48,123 bases of DNA from Bacillota bacterium. GTDB lineage: Bacteria; Bacillota; Sulfobacillia; Symbiobacteriales; Symbiobacteriaceae. Under the pieces are notes generated by a model. That model saw nothing but the letters and a program-made list of their open reading frames with translations. It had not been told where the DNA came from and did not search any database. Position numbers and translations under genes: made by a program. Positions 32,842 through 41,491 of the stretch are shown here, in pieces. Position 1 is the first letter of the stretch. Each line of letters begins with the position of its first letter. The stretch is from contig JAMNXV010000070.1 in NCBI GenBank assembly GCA_023623185.1, positions 1 through 48,123 of the forward strand, given 5' to 3'.

Positions 32842-34418
32842 CCGCGCCCCACCTCCCTCCCGGGCTGATCCGGCCCCTGCGCCTCCGCCGTCCGGGACCG
32901 TGCTTCCGCCGGCCGGGACGACCCCGCTACACGCCGGGTGGGCTCAGCGGCCAGGTCCCGCCAACGCTCCCGGAAGGAGCGCCGGGCCAGCACAGGAACC
33001 TGCCGGCCAGCGGCCCAGGCGGCAAGGGGGCCGGGGCCCCGCTCTGACCAGTGGCCGTCGCCGCCGAACTGGCCCCGCTGCAGCCACCGGGCGAGCCGGC
33101 CGCTCAGCCGGTAGGTCCACGGGCGGCGCCAGGCCCAGGCCACCAGCCGCATCGCCAGCCGCTCCCCGGCGCCGCTGCGGCCCGCGGCCACGTTCTCCTC
33201 CCGCAGGCGCACCAGCATGTCGTGCAGGGGAATGCCCACAGGGCAGACCTCGTCGCAGGCGGCGCAGAGGCTGCTGGCCATCGGCAGGTCAGACCACTCG
33301 GCCCGGCCGGCCAGCAGCGGGGTGATCACCGCGCCGATGGGGCCGCTGTAGACCCCGCCGTAGGCGTGCCCGCCGATCTGCCGGTAGACCGGGCAGACGT
33401 TGAGGCAGGCCCCGCAGCGGATGCAGGTGAGCACCTGCTCGTACGCGCTGCCGAGAAGCTGCGAGCGCCCGTTGTCCAGGAAGATCACGTGGAGCTCCTC
33501 CGGGCCGTCGAGCTCGCCAGGCCGCCGCGGGCCCGTGATCAGGTGGGTGTAGGTGGTGATCTGCTGCCCGGTGGCGCTGCGGGCCAGCAACGCCAGCAGG
33601 GGCGAGAGGTCCGCCAGCGTGGGGATGACCTTCTCGATGCCCACGATGGCCACGTGGACCGGCGGCGCCGAGGTGACCAGCCGGCCGTTTCCCTCGTTGG
33701 TCACCAGCACCAGCGTGCCGCTCTCCGCCACCACGAAGTTGGCGCCGCTCACACCGATCTCGGTGCGCAGGAACTTCTCCCGCAGCACCCGGCGGGCCAC
33801 GGCCGTCAGCGTCGGCGTGTCGGTGGTCAGCTCCTGCCCGATCACACGGCCGAAGAGCTCCGCCACCTGCTCCCGGGTCTTGTGAATGGCGGGGACGATG
33901 ATGTGCGACGGCGTCTCGCCGGCCAGCTGGACGATGTACTCGCCCAGGTCGCTCTCCACCGCCTCGATGCCGGCCCGGGCCAGGACCTGGTTCAGGTGCA
34001 CCTCCTCAGAGGCCATCGACTTGGATTTGACCACCAGATCGGCGCCGCGCCGGCGGGCGATCTCGAGGACCACCCGCCCCACGTCGTCTGCCGTGCGGGC
34101 AAAGTGGACCTGCCCGCCACGCCGTCGGATCTGCTCGGCCGCCTGGCCCAGGTAAAAGTCCAGATGAGCCACCGCATGCTGCCGGATCGCCGCCGCCCGG
34201 GCCCGGACCTCCTCGAAGTCGCCCAGGGCGAGCCCCTCCTCGGCGGAGGCCCGCAGCGCCTCCATCGCCTGGCGGCGCATGCGGAAGAGCCGGTCGGTGG
34301 TAAAGCGCAGGGCCCCTCGCAAGCGGCCATCGGCTAGGGCGCGGGAGACCCGCTCATCAAATGTCTTCCCACCCAGGCCGCCAGCGGGTTCAGTCGCGCC
34401 CGCACCCGGCTTGTTCAT
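32838..34418 (-). CDS. lutB: LutB-like iron-sulfur lactate oxidation protein
   Basis: 526 residues from an ATG that overlaps the lutA stop. A LUD domain (GVSGANFVVAESGTLVLVTNEGN, then HVAIVGIEKVIPTL) is followed by a ferredoxin-like domain with two cluster motifs, CIRCGACLNVCP and CAACDEVCP. The C-terminal 50 residues are low-complexity, rich in Arg, Glu, Ala and Pro. It is the electron-transfer subunit of the LutABC lactate oxidation system. Confidence 0.95.
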   Translation of the reverse strand: MNKPGAGATEPAGGLGGKTFDERVSRALADGRLRGALRFTTDRLFRMRRQAMEALRASAEEGLALGDFEEVRARAAAIRQHAVAHLDFYLGQAAEQIRRRGGQVHFARTADDVGRVVLEIARRRGADLVVKSKSMASEEVHLNQVLARAGIEAVESDLGEYIVQLAGETPSHIIVPAIHKTREQVAELFGRVIGQELTTDTPTLTAVARRVLREKFLRTEIGVSGANFVVAESGTLVLVTNEGNGRLVTSAPPVHVAIVGIEKVIPTLADLSPLLALLARSATGQQITTYTHLITGPRRPGELDGPEELHVIFLDNGRSQLLGSAYEQVLTCIRCGACLNVCPVYRQIGGHAYGGVYSGPIGAVITPLLAGRAEWSDLPMASSLCAACDEVCPVGIPLHDMLVRLREENVAAGRSGAGERLAMRLVAWAWRRPWTYRLSGRLARWLQRGQFGGDGHWSERGPGPLAAWAAGRQVPVLARRSFRERWRDLAAEPTRRVAGSSRPAEARSRTAEAQGPDQPGREVGRG

Positions 34419-35146
34419 CCCAGGCCCACCCCCTCGGCCAGCAGGTTCGCCAGGTGCAGCACCCGCACCCGGGAGCCCAGGCGGCGCAGGCGGCCCTCCA
34501 GCTGCATCAGGCATGCCGCGTCAGTCCCCACCAGCAGGTCGGCGCCGGTGGCGTGCAGGTGCTCGATCTTCTCGTCCGCCATCGCCACGGAGATCTCCGG
34601 CTGCTTGATGCTGAAGGTGCCCCCGAAGCCGCAGCACAGGTCCTGCCGCGCCATCTCCGCCAGCTCGAGCCCCCGCACCCGCCGCAGAAGGCGCAGCGGC
34701 GGCTCGGTCACCCCCAGCACCCGGGCCATGTGGCAGCCGTTGTGGTAGACCGCCCGGCCGCGGTATGCAGCGCCCAGGTCCTCCACCCCCAGCACCTCCA
34801 CCAGGAACTCGGAGAGTTCATAGGTCCGCGCCGCCACCTGCCGGGCCCGCTCCAGCAGCGCGGGTTCCTCCCGGAAAAGCTCTGCGTAGTGGCCTCGCAC
34901 CATGCCGGCGCACGAGCCCGACGGGGCCACGATGCATTCGCTGTCGGCGAACGCCGCGAGGTGCGTGCGAGCCAGGGCCTTCGCCTCGGCGTGGAAGCCG
35001 CTGTTCCACATCGCCTGGCCGCAGCAGGTCTGCCCCTCAGGGAAGTCCACCTGCACTCCCAGGTGGCGCAGCAGCCGCACGGTGGCCATCCCCACCTCAG
35101 GGAAGAGCTGGTCGGCCAGGCAGGTGATGAAGAGGGAGACGCGCAT
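34415..35146 (-). CDS. lutA: LutA-like cysteine-rich (CCG) iron-sulfur oxidoreductase
   Basis: 243 residues from the second of two close ATG codons; the first, at 35155, lacks room for a ribosome-binding site. Two CCG domains are visible: TCCGQAMWNSG with a preceding TCLADQL, and NGCHMARVLG followed by DLCCGFGGTFS. Such domains bind a noncubane or 4Fe-4S cluster in heterodisulfide-reductase-type proteins. It precedes lutB and lutC with overlapping codons and follows the permease. Confidence 0.95.
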   Translation of the reverse strand: MRVSLFITCLADQLFPEVGMATVRLLRHLGVQVDFPEGQTCCGQAMWNSGFHAEAKALARTHLAAFADSECIVAPSGSCAGMVRGHYAELFREEPALLERARQVAARTYELSEFLVEVLGVEDLGAAYRGRAVYHNGCHMARVLGVTEPPLRLLRRVRGLELAEMARQDLCCGFGGTFSIKQPEISVAMADEKIEHLHATGADLLVGTDAACLMQLEGRLRRLGSRVRVLHLANLLAEGVGLG

Positions 35147-35159
35147 TCCGCCCATCCCC

Positions 35160-36944
35160 CTACATCCCCGAGGCGCGGCCCGCCTGCGACACGGACGCCG
35201 CGCTGGCGCGGGCGCGCACGAGGATGCCGAGCCCCACCAGCAGCAGTCCGGCCAGCACGATGGTGCCGAGGTTCAGCCCGAGGCCGTAGTTCCAGATGTA
35301 AGCCAGCGAGCCGGCCAGCAATACATAGTAGGTCATGGGGATGATGGTCTTGCGGATCATCGCCCCCTCCCTGCCGGCAAGGCCCACCACCGCGGACGCC
35401 GCAACCACGTTGTGGACGGTGATCATGTTGCCCGCGGCGCCGCCCACCGCCTGTGCCGCCACCACCACCTCTCGGATGGCCCCGATCTGGTCGGCCACGC
35501 CCCACTGGAAGAGCGCGAACATCATGTTGGAAACGGTGTTGGAGCCGGCGACGAACGCCCCGAGCGCCCCGATCCAGGGGGCAAAGAACGGCCACGCGGC
35601 CCCTGCGGCGTTGGCGGCGGCGGTGGCCAGGGTGAGGGGCATCGACGCCAAGCCTGCGGCGCCGCCGTCAGAGTTGATGAAGACCCGCACCATCGGCACG
35701 GCGAAGAGCAGCGCCGGCGCCGCCCCGAGCACCTGCTTGAAGGCCGAAGACCAGGCCCGCCCCACCGCAGGCCGGTTCATGCCGTGGAGCGCCACCACCG
35801 CCAGCGAGACAAGGATGAAAATGAAGCCCGGCGAGTAGAGCGGCGTCACCGAGGCTGAGAGGCCGGTGCCGAAAATGTCGCTCCAGCCAATCACGATGTT
35901 GCTCAGCGGCGCCTTCAGCCCCACCTGGGGAATCCGCGTCAGCACCAGCAGCGCCGCCACCAGCACGTAGGGCATCCAGGCCTTGAGCAGGGTCATACCG
36001 GGCCGCTCCTCGCCCGCCTCGCCTTCCATCGTGCCCATCCAGTCCTTCTCCCACCGGGTCCGCTGCGGGAAGTCGAAGACCTCGTCGGGCACCAGGAAGC
36101 CCTTCCGCGCAGCGGTCACCACGATGGCCAGGCCCACGAGCCCGCCGATGAGGGAGGGGAACTCCGGCCCCAGGAAGTAGGCCACCAACAGGTAGGGAGC
36201 GGTCATGGCGAAGGCGGCGAAGAGCGCGAACTTCCATGCCTTCAGGCCCTCAGCGAAGGAGCGGCGCTCGCCATAGAAACCGGTGAGGAAGCTGCTGATG
36301 ATGAGCGGAATCAGGGTGCCGGCCGCCGCGTGCAGCACCGCCGCCCGCCAGGCAATCTGCCAGAGGTAGTCGGTCCACTGCCCGAAGCCGCCCGCCGCCA
36401 CGTAGCTCTGCACCATCTCCGTGGTCAGCCCGGTGCTGACCCCCACCAGAATCGGCGTCCCGATGGCGCCGAAGGTCACGGGGGTCGACTGGATGATCAG
36501 GCCCACCATGACGGCAGCCGACGCCGGAAAGCCCAGGGCCAGCATCAGCGGCCCGGCCACCGCGGCGGGCGTGCCGAAACCGGCCGCGCCCTCGATGAAG
36601 CTGCCGAAGAGCCAGCCCACGATAATGGCCTGAATGCGCCGGTCGGGGCTGATATCCATGAACCCCCGGCGGATGGTGGCCACGGCGCCGCTCTCCCGCA
36701 GCGTGGCCAGCAAGAGCAGCGCGCCGAACACGATGAACAGGATGTCCAGGGCCACCACGACCCCCTGCGCGATGGAGCCGGCCACGCGCAGGACGCTCAC
36801 CTTCCACACCGTCACGGCCACCACGGCCGTCACGACCAGCGCCAGGGGCATGGCCCGGCTCGCCGGCCAGCGCAGGATGACCAGGAACAGGAATACGGTG
36901 ACAATGGGACTGACGGCCAGCAACGCAAGTACGCCAGACGACAC
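35160..36944 (-). CDS. lctP: L-lactate permease
   Basis: 594 residues from GTG behind GGGGGGAGGCGTC. About 13 membrane helices and the LctP family motifs [28 protein letters not shown] and [14 protein letters not shown]. It imports L-lactate (and probably glycolate) by proton symport. As the first gene of the operon it supplies substrate to LutABC, encoded just downstream. Confidence 0.95.
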   Translation of the reverse strand: MSSGVLALLAVSPIVTVFLFLVILRWPASRAMPLALVVTAVVAVTVWKVSVLRVAGSIAQGVVVALDILFIVFGALLLLATLRESGAVATIRRGFMDISPDRRIQAIIVGWLFGSFIEGAAGFGTPAAVAGPLMLALGFPASAAVMVGLIIQSTPVTFGAIGTPILVGVSTGLTTEMVQSYVAAGGFGQWTDYLWQIAWRAAVLHAAAGTLIPLIISSFLTGFYGERRSFAEGLKAWKFALFAAFAMTAPYLLVAYFLGPEFPSLIGGLVGLAIVVTAARKGFLVPDEVFDFPQRTRWEKDWMGTMEGEAGEERPGMTLLKAWMPYVLVAALLVLTRIPQVGLKAPLSNIVIGWSDIFGTGLSASVTPLYSPGFIFILVSLAVVALHGMNRPAVGRAWSSAFKQVLGAAPALLFAVPMVRVFINSDGGAAGLASMPLTLATAAANAAGAAWPFFAPWIGALGAFVAGSNTVSNMMFALFQWGVADQIGAIREVVVAAQAVGGAAGNMITVHNVVAASAVVGLAGREGAMIRKTIIPMTYYVLLAGSLAYIWNYGLGLNLGTIVLAGLLLVGLGILVRARASAASVSQAGRASGM

Positions 36945-37025
36945 CAGAGACGCCTCCCCCCTTGCTCGGCCCGACCCTCAGACCCGTGGACGGCCGTGCG
37001 CGCGCCCCCGGCAGCCACCTGGTCA

Positions 37026-37040
37026 GATGGTCAGACCATC
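37026..37040 (-). promoter_or_regulatory. FadR-type GntR operator upstream of the lactate operon
   Basis: The palindrome GATGGTCAGACCATC contains TGGT-NNN-ACCA, the core bound by PdhR/LldR-type regulators. It lies just after a possible -10 (TATAGA, complement of 37047-37052), where a repressor would block initiation. No regulator gene of this type lies in the window. Confidence 0.55.
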
Positions 37041-37186
37041 GGTCCATCTATATTGGCCAGTCTCCGCCGAATTCCTCCTTTTTCTTATTGTTATTCTTAT
37101 CACATCAAAGTTCCGCCGGAAGCTTCCTTGCCCGGCACGATAGAATAGGGGCTGAACCCCCCGGGCACGTAGGCTGGGAGGCGTAC

Positions 37187-37258
37187 CACATGTAAGAAAG
37201 GGGGGCGACAGGCCCCCCCTTCCTTTCCTTGGTGAACGCTATTGCAGGCCCCGCTCCC
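37187..37258 (+). repeat. Direct repeat copy 2 flanking the lactate block
   Basis: About 72 bases matching 31854-31922. It starts with GGGAGG, eight bases, ATG and immediately TAA, as if a gene body had been lost between its start and its terminator. The right end encodes the final residues of the YkuS-like protein. Confidence 0.85.
37196..37225. terminator. Bidirectional hairpin after the ykuS-like gene
   Basis: AAAGGGGGGC pairs with GCCCCCCCTTCCTTT around CGACAG. It can serve the minus-strand YkuS-like gene (ends 37239) and any plus-strand transcript. Confidence 0.65.
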
Positions 37259-37481
37259 TCACCTGCCGGACCACCTCGTCGACGGTCTTGCCCGTGGCGT
37301 CGATCACCGGGAAGCGATTGCCGTTGGTGTCGTGAATGCCCATGAAGTTGTTGGACATGCCGGTGACCACGGCCGCGCCGACACCCTCCATCTTCCCGGG
37401 AGACAGCTTGGTGATCTTGTACCCTTCGGCCCGCAGGGCCTGCTTCACATTCTCAAGGCCGTCTTCCACGGCGATGCGCAT
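37239..37481 (-). CDS. YkuS/UPF0180 family protein
   Basis: 80 residues from ATG with GGAGGTGGTGTCG upstream; the longer open frame has no family similarity. The family pattern is RIAVEDGLENVKQALRAEGY, VVTGMSNNFMGI and a C-terminal DEVVRQVRERG. Function unknown. It is a small soluble protein widespread in spore formers. Confidence 0.85.
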   Translation of the reverse strand: MRIAVEDGLENVKQALRAEGYKITKLSPGKMEGVGAAVVTGMSNNFMGIHDTNGNRFPVIDATGKTVDEVVRQVRERGLQ

Positions 37482-37596
37482 CGACACCACCTCCGCACAG
37501 GTCTGGTCTGCTCGCAGAGTCACGAGGCCAGAACATAGTCTGCGCGGGGGGCCCGTTTCCATGCCCGCCGCCGGGCGGCAGGATCTGGCTGCCGGC

Positions 37597-37785
37597 TCAG
37601 CGGCCGCCTTCGCGGCCGGACGTCCTGGCCCGGTTCCGGCTTACCTGCCCGGCCGGCGCCCCGAGCTGCGGGTCGTCAGGGCTGTCCATCGCCACCAGCG
37701 ACGGGGATCCATGGTCCAGGCCCATCGACTGCGCCGCGTCGCCGCGGCTGCCTGCCTGCATCCTCTGGCGTTTCTTCTTCGCCAC
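37597..37785 (-). CDS. Small basic hypothetical protein
   Basis: 62 residues from GTG preceded by AGAAGGAGGAATCGGACC, a convincing ribosome-binding site. The start MAKKKRQRMQAG resembles the basic N-terminus of several minor spore or small Firmicutes proteins, but I cannot place it in a family. No membrane segment and no Cys. Confidence 0.5.
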   Translation of the reverse strand: MAKKKRQRMQAGSRGDAAQSMGLDHGSPSLVAMDSPDDPQLGAPAGQVSRNRARTSGREGGR

Positions 37786-37866
37786 GGTCCGATTCCTCCT
37801 TCTTGCGGGCAGCGGTCCCGCAGGCTTAGTCTGCCCGCTCCCGGGAGAAATCGGCGCATACCGGGG

Positions 37867-39204
37867 CTATTCTTCGGGCCGGGCGCCCAGCGTCGCCTTC
37901 ATCGTCAGCCGCTCGCCGTCGCGCACGACCGTCAGTTCAACCTCATCGCCCACCTTGTACTGCAGAATGCGGGCCACCAGGGCGCTGCTGTCGGTCACCT
38001 TCTGCCCGTCCACGGCGACGATGACGTCGGCGCTGATCAGGCGGTCGAGCCGGTCATACTCCGCCGAACGCAGGCCGGCCTCCTCGGCCGCCGTGCCCGG
38101 AACCACCGACAGGACCACGGCGCCCTCGGCCGCCTCCAGACCCAGCACCCGGGCGTACCACTCGTCCACGTCGCCCAGGTAGACGCCCAGATAGGGCCGC
38201 TCAACGGTCTCGCCGGCCATCAGCGTGGGCAGAATCGCCTTGGCGGTGTTGATGGGCACCGCGAAGCCGAGACCGACGTTGCCCGAGAACTGCGACGGCG
38301 CCTCGATGGCCGTGTTCACACCGATGACCTCGCCCCGGCTGTTGAGCAGGGGCCCGCCGGAGTTCCCCGGGTTGATGGCCGCATCGGTCTGGATGGCGCC
38401 GGGAATGGACGTCGTCCGCTCAACGATCTCACGTCCCAGCGCGGAGATGATGCCGGCCGTCACGGTGAAGTCGTGGCCGTAGGGGTTGCCGATGGCGATG
38501 GCCAGCTCGCCCACCTGCACCTCGTCGGAATCGCCCAGGGTCACGGCCACCAGCGCCTTATCGCCGGGATCCACCTTGAGCACCGCGAGGTCGCTGGTGC
38601 GGTCCGTACCGACCACCTGGGCCTGCAAGGTGGTGCCGTCGAGGAACTCCACCGTGATGCGCCGGGCGTTCTCGATGACGTGGTAGTTGGTCAGAATGTA
38701 CCCCTCCGGGTCCACCACGAAGCCTGACCCGCTGCCCCGGGTGCGGTAATAGCCGAAGCCGCCCTCCACATCCACCGAAACCACCGCCGGGGCCACCCGC
38801 CGGTAGATCTCGGGAATGACGCTGGCCCCGACCTCAGCCACCGTCTGGCTGACCGGCTGGATGGAGGTGATCGGCGCGGCCTGCTGGTAGTTCGCCGGCT
38901 GCGCGGCGAGATGCTGCTTCATCAGATAGTAGGTGGAACCGCTGCTGACAGCGGCCGAAAGCATCACCAGGGCCACGGCGCCGGCGACAAGCTTCCACCC
39001 CCGGCCCCGGCCGCTCTGCTTCTCCCTCGCCCGCGGCTCGAACCGAGGCGGGTCGTACAGCACGGCCGGAGGCGCGGCCGGCTGAGGTGCAGGAATCTCG
39101 GGCAGTTCCAGTTCCGGACGGGATTCGGACTGCTGCTCCGAAACGCCCTCCGCTGCCGGCTCTTCCGGATTCGCGTCGGGTTTGGGATCAAACTTATCGT
39201 CAAA
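37867..39204 (-). CDS. HtrA/DegP-type serine protease with PDZ domain
   Basis: 445 residues from ATG behind AAGGAGGACGCCGCCC. An acidic cytoplasmic N-terminus with Pro and Glu is followed by a membrane anchor (about 77-100). The trypsin-like domain has His in LTNYHVIE, Asp in TSDLAVLK and Ser in INPGNSGGPLL. One C-terminal PDZ domain follows. It degrades or refolds damaged proteins outside the membrane. Its position downstream of an OmpR-type two-component system recalls the MprAB-PepD arrangement of mycobacteria, suggesting envelope-stress control. Confidence 0.95.
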   Translation of the reverse strand, partial: FDDKFDPKPDANPEEPAAEGVSEQQSESRPELELPEIPAPQPAAPPAVLYDPPRFEPRAREKQSGRGRGWKLVAGAVALVMLSAAVSSGSTYYLMKQHLAAQPANYQQAAPITSIQPVSQTVAEVGASVIPEIYRRVAPAVVSVDVEGGFGYYRTRGSGSGFVVDPEGYILTNYHVIENARRITVEFLDGTTLQAQVVGTDRTSDLAVLKVDPGDKALVAVTLGDSDEVQVGELAIAIGNPYGHDFTVTAGIISALGREIVERTTSIPGAIQTDAAINPGNSGGPLLNSRGEVIGVNTAIEAPSQFSGNVGLGFAVPINTAKAILPTLMAGETVERPYLGVYLGDVDEWYARVLGLEAAEGAVVLSVVPGTAAEEAGLRSAEYDRLDRLISADVIVAVDGQKVTDSSALVARILQYKVGDEVELTVVRDGERLTMKATLGARPEE

Positions 39205-39304
39205 CATGGGCGGCGTCCTCCTTATGCACCCCATTGTCCAATAGCCTGCACTCTCATCTTAGGACGCCCTGCTGAAAGGGAACTGAACGGTTTCTTAAGG
39301 GAAG

Positions 39305-40681
39305 CTAAGAATTTGTCTGCGGGACGGCCGGCCGGTAGATGGGCAGCCACAGGCTGAACGTGGAGCCCTCGCCCACCGTGCTCTCCGCCGTCAGCCGGCC
39401 GCCGTGGAGCCCGGCCACCCACGAAGCGATGGCCAGCCCCAGCCCGCTGCCGCCCCGCGACCGGGCCGGATCAGCGCGGAAGAACCGGTCGAACACCCGG
39501 GGCAGATCTTCCGGCGCGATGCCCGGGCCGGTGTCGATCACCTGCAGGACGACGCCGTCGCCCTGCCGGCCGGCCCGCACGGTCACCGACCCGCTGGTGG
39601 TGTACTTGAAGGCGTTGTCCAGCAGGATCAGGAGGGCCCTGCGCAGCCACGCTTCGTGGCCCAGCACCATCACGCGGTCCAGCGCCGGGGGAAGCTCCAG
39701 GCGGAACTCAACCTGGTGCGGCAGGGCCTCGGCCTTGTGGCAGACGTCGCGCACCAGGAGGCCCAGGGAGAGCGGCTCCAGTTCCGGCTTCTGGCCGGCG
39801 TCTGCCCGGGCCATGGCGAGCAGCTCCTCCAGCAGCTCCGACATGCGGGCGGCCTCCGCCTTCATGTCGGAGAGGGCTTCGGGGTCCAGCGTGCCCGCCC
39901 GCTCCAGGTAGTCGATGTTGCCGCGGATGATCGTGAGCGGCGTGCGGAGCTCGTGAGAGGCATCGGCGACGAACCGCTTCTGGGCGTCCACCGCGGCCGC
40001 CAGGCGCCCGTACAGCTCCTGCAGCTGGTCCAGCATGCCGTTGAAGGTGTGCACCAGGCGGCCCACTTCATCGCGGGGACCGCTGTACGGAACCCGGAGG
40101 CTGAGGTCCGCCGACTGCCCGATGGACTCCGCCGCGCCGGCCACGCGCTGCACCGGCGCGATCGCCCGTCCCGCCAGCCACCAGGCCACGGCGCCCGTCA
40201 GCAGGGCGAAGCCGGCCATTCCCGCGCCCAGGATGGGCCGCAGGCTCGTGAGCACCCGCTCCAGCAGGCGCAGCGGCTGCGCCACCTGCACCCAGAAGAC
40301 CGGCTGCTCGTTCACGTAGACGGGCAGGGTGTACAGGCGGTACGGCTCACCGTTGACATCCCGTTCGGTGGTGTAGGTGGCCCTGCCCCCCCGCGCCTCC
40401 GCCGGCACGGGGAAGGTGCCGAAATCGCTGGACTGCGCGATGACCAGCTCATCGGTGCGCACCAGGATGAAGGTCGACCGGTCCGCAAGGCTCCGCAGCG
40501 GGGGGATGCGCCAGAATCGCTGCATGTTCTCCGCCACCCGCCACGCCACGGAGTGGAGCGAGGCATCCACCTCGCGGATGTAGTTCCACTGCAGCGCGCC
40601 GTACGTGAGGAAGCTGAACAGCAGCAGGGCGGCCGTCAGCTGGGCCGTGTAGAACAAGGCGAGCCTGAGCCGAAGCGACAC
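39305..40681 (-). CDS. Membrane sensor histidine kinase
   Basis: 458 residues from GTG after AAGGAGTGAGCCACAC. Two membrane helices (about 6-28 and 150-175) enclose an extracellular sensor of about 120 residues. A HAMP domain, HisKA with phosphorylated His in DASHELRTPLT, and an ATPase domain with LLDNAFKYT, DTGPGIAPEDL and GGSGLGLAI follow. It is the partner of the response regulator immediately upstream. Confidence 0.95.
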   Translation of the reverse strand: MSLRLRLALFYTAQLTAALLLFSFLTYGALQWNYIREVDASLHSVAWRVAENMQRFWRIPPLRSLADRSTFILVRTDELVIAQSSDFGTFPVPAEARGGRATYTTERDVNGEPYRLYTLPVYVNEQPVFWVQVAQPLRLLERVLTSLRPILGAGMAGFALLTGAVAWWLAGRAIAPVQRVAGAAESIGQSADLSLRVPYSGPRDEVGRLVHTFNGMLDQLQELYGRLAAAVDAQKRFVADASHELRTPLTIIRGNIDYLERAGTLDPEALSDMKAEAARMSELLEELLAMARADAGQKPELEPLSLGLLVRDVCHKAEALPHQVEFRLELPPALDRVMVLGHEAWLRRALLILLDNAFKYTTSGSVTVRAGRQGDGVVLQVIDTGPGIAPEDLPRVFDRFFRADPARSRGGSGLGLAIASWVAGLHGGRLTAESTVGEGSTFSLWLPIYRPAVPQTNS

Positions 40682-40688
40682 GTGTGGC

Positions 40689-41375
40689 TCACTCCTTCAG
40701 GACGTATCCGACGCCCCGCACCGTCTGGATCAGCCGCGGCTCTCCCCCGGCTTCGAGCTTCGACCGCAGGTAGGCAACGTAAACCTCCAGCACGTTGGAC
40801 TCGCCGGAGTAGTCGTAACCCCACACCTTCTCCATGAGGGTGTCGCGGGTGAGCACCTGGCGCGGGTGCGAGAGAAAGAGGTGCAGGAGCTCGTACTCCT
40901 TGGCCGTGAGCGAGATCTGCCGGTCGCCGCGGAACGCCTCGCGGGTGGCAGTGTCGAGCCGGAGGTCGGCGTACTGCAGCACGCGGTGGCCGTCCTCCCC
41001 CTGGGCGGCGGCGCCGCGGCGGCTCAGGGCCCGCAGCCGGGCCAGCAGCTCCTCCAGGGCGAACGGCTTGACCAGGTAGTCGTCGGCGCCCAGATCGAGC
41101 CCCTTCACCCGGTCGCTCACCGCATCGCGGGCGGTCAGCATCAGGATGGGAAACGTCTCGCCGGCCGCCCGGATGCGCCGGCAGACCTCGAGCCCGTCGA
41201 CATCCGGCATCATGATGTCGAGCACCATCAGATCCGGCGGCGAGGCGCCGACGATGCGCAAGGCCTCCGTGCCGCTGTTGGCGACGGTGACGTCGTATCC
41301 CTCCAGCGCCAGGCTCCTCCGCAGGAAGGCGGTGATCTTGGGATCGTCGTCCACCACGAGAACACGGAGCGGCAT
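40689..41375 (-). CDS. OmpR/PhoB-family response regulator
   Basis: 228 residues. Receiver domain with acidic VVDDDP, phosphorylated Asp in VLDIMMPD, Thr in MLTARD and Lys in LVKPFA. The DNA-binding winged helix begins near 130 ([18 protein letters not shown]) and ends [11 protein letters not shown]. It is closest in layout to MprA/PrrA-type regulators. The kinase gene follows after 7 bases. Confidence 0.95.
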   Translation of the reverse strand: MPLRVLVVDDDPKITAFLRRSLALEGYDVTVANSGTEALRIVGASPPDLMVLDIMMPDVDGLEVCRRIRAAGETFPILMLTARDAVSDRVKGLDLGADDYLVKPFALEELLARLRALSRRGAAAQGEDGHRVLQYADLRLDTATREAFRGDRQISLTAKEYELLHLFLSHPRQVLTRDTLMEKVWGYDYSGESNVLEVYVAYLRSKLEAGGEPRLIQTVRGVGYVLKE

Positions 41376-41409
41376 GCGGAATCACCCCTTTGCGCGCATT
41401 TCATCTCTT

Positions 41410-41438
41410 AGTATAGGGGAACCGTTCACCGCTGCGAA
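41410..41438 (-). promoter_or_regulatory. Promoter of the two-component/htrA operon
   Basis: On the minus strand TTCGCA (41433-41438), 17 bases, TATACT (41410-41415), about 35 bases before the response regulator start. Confidence 0.6.
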
Positions 41439-41446
41439 AGGGGACG

Positions 41447-41486
41447 CGAAAACGGGGCCGGAGGGCTGCTTCCCTCAGGCCCCGTT
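41447..41486 (-). terminator. Terminator of the 2-oxoacid dehydrogenase operon
   Basis: ACGGGGCC and GGCCCCGT (41452-41459 with 41478-41485) enclose an inner GAGGG/CCCTC stem; on the minus strand TTTT follows. It lies just after the lpdA stop. Confidence 0.85.
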
Positions 41487-41491
41487 TGTGG

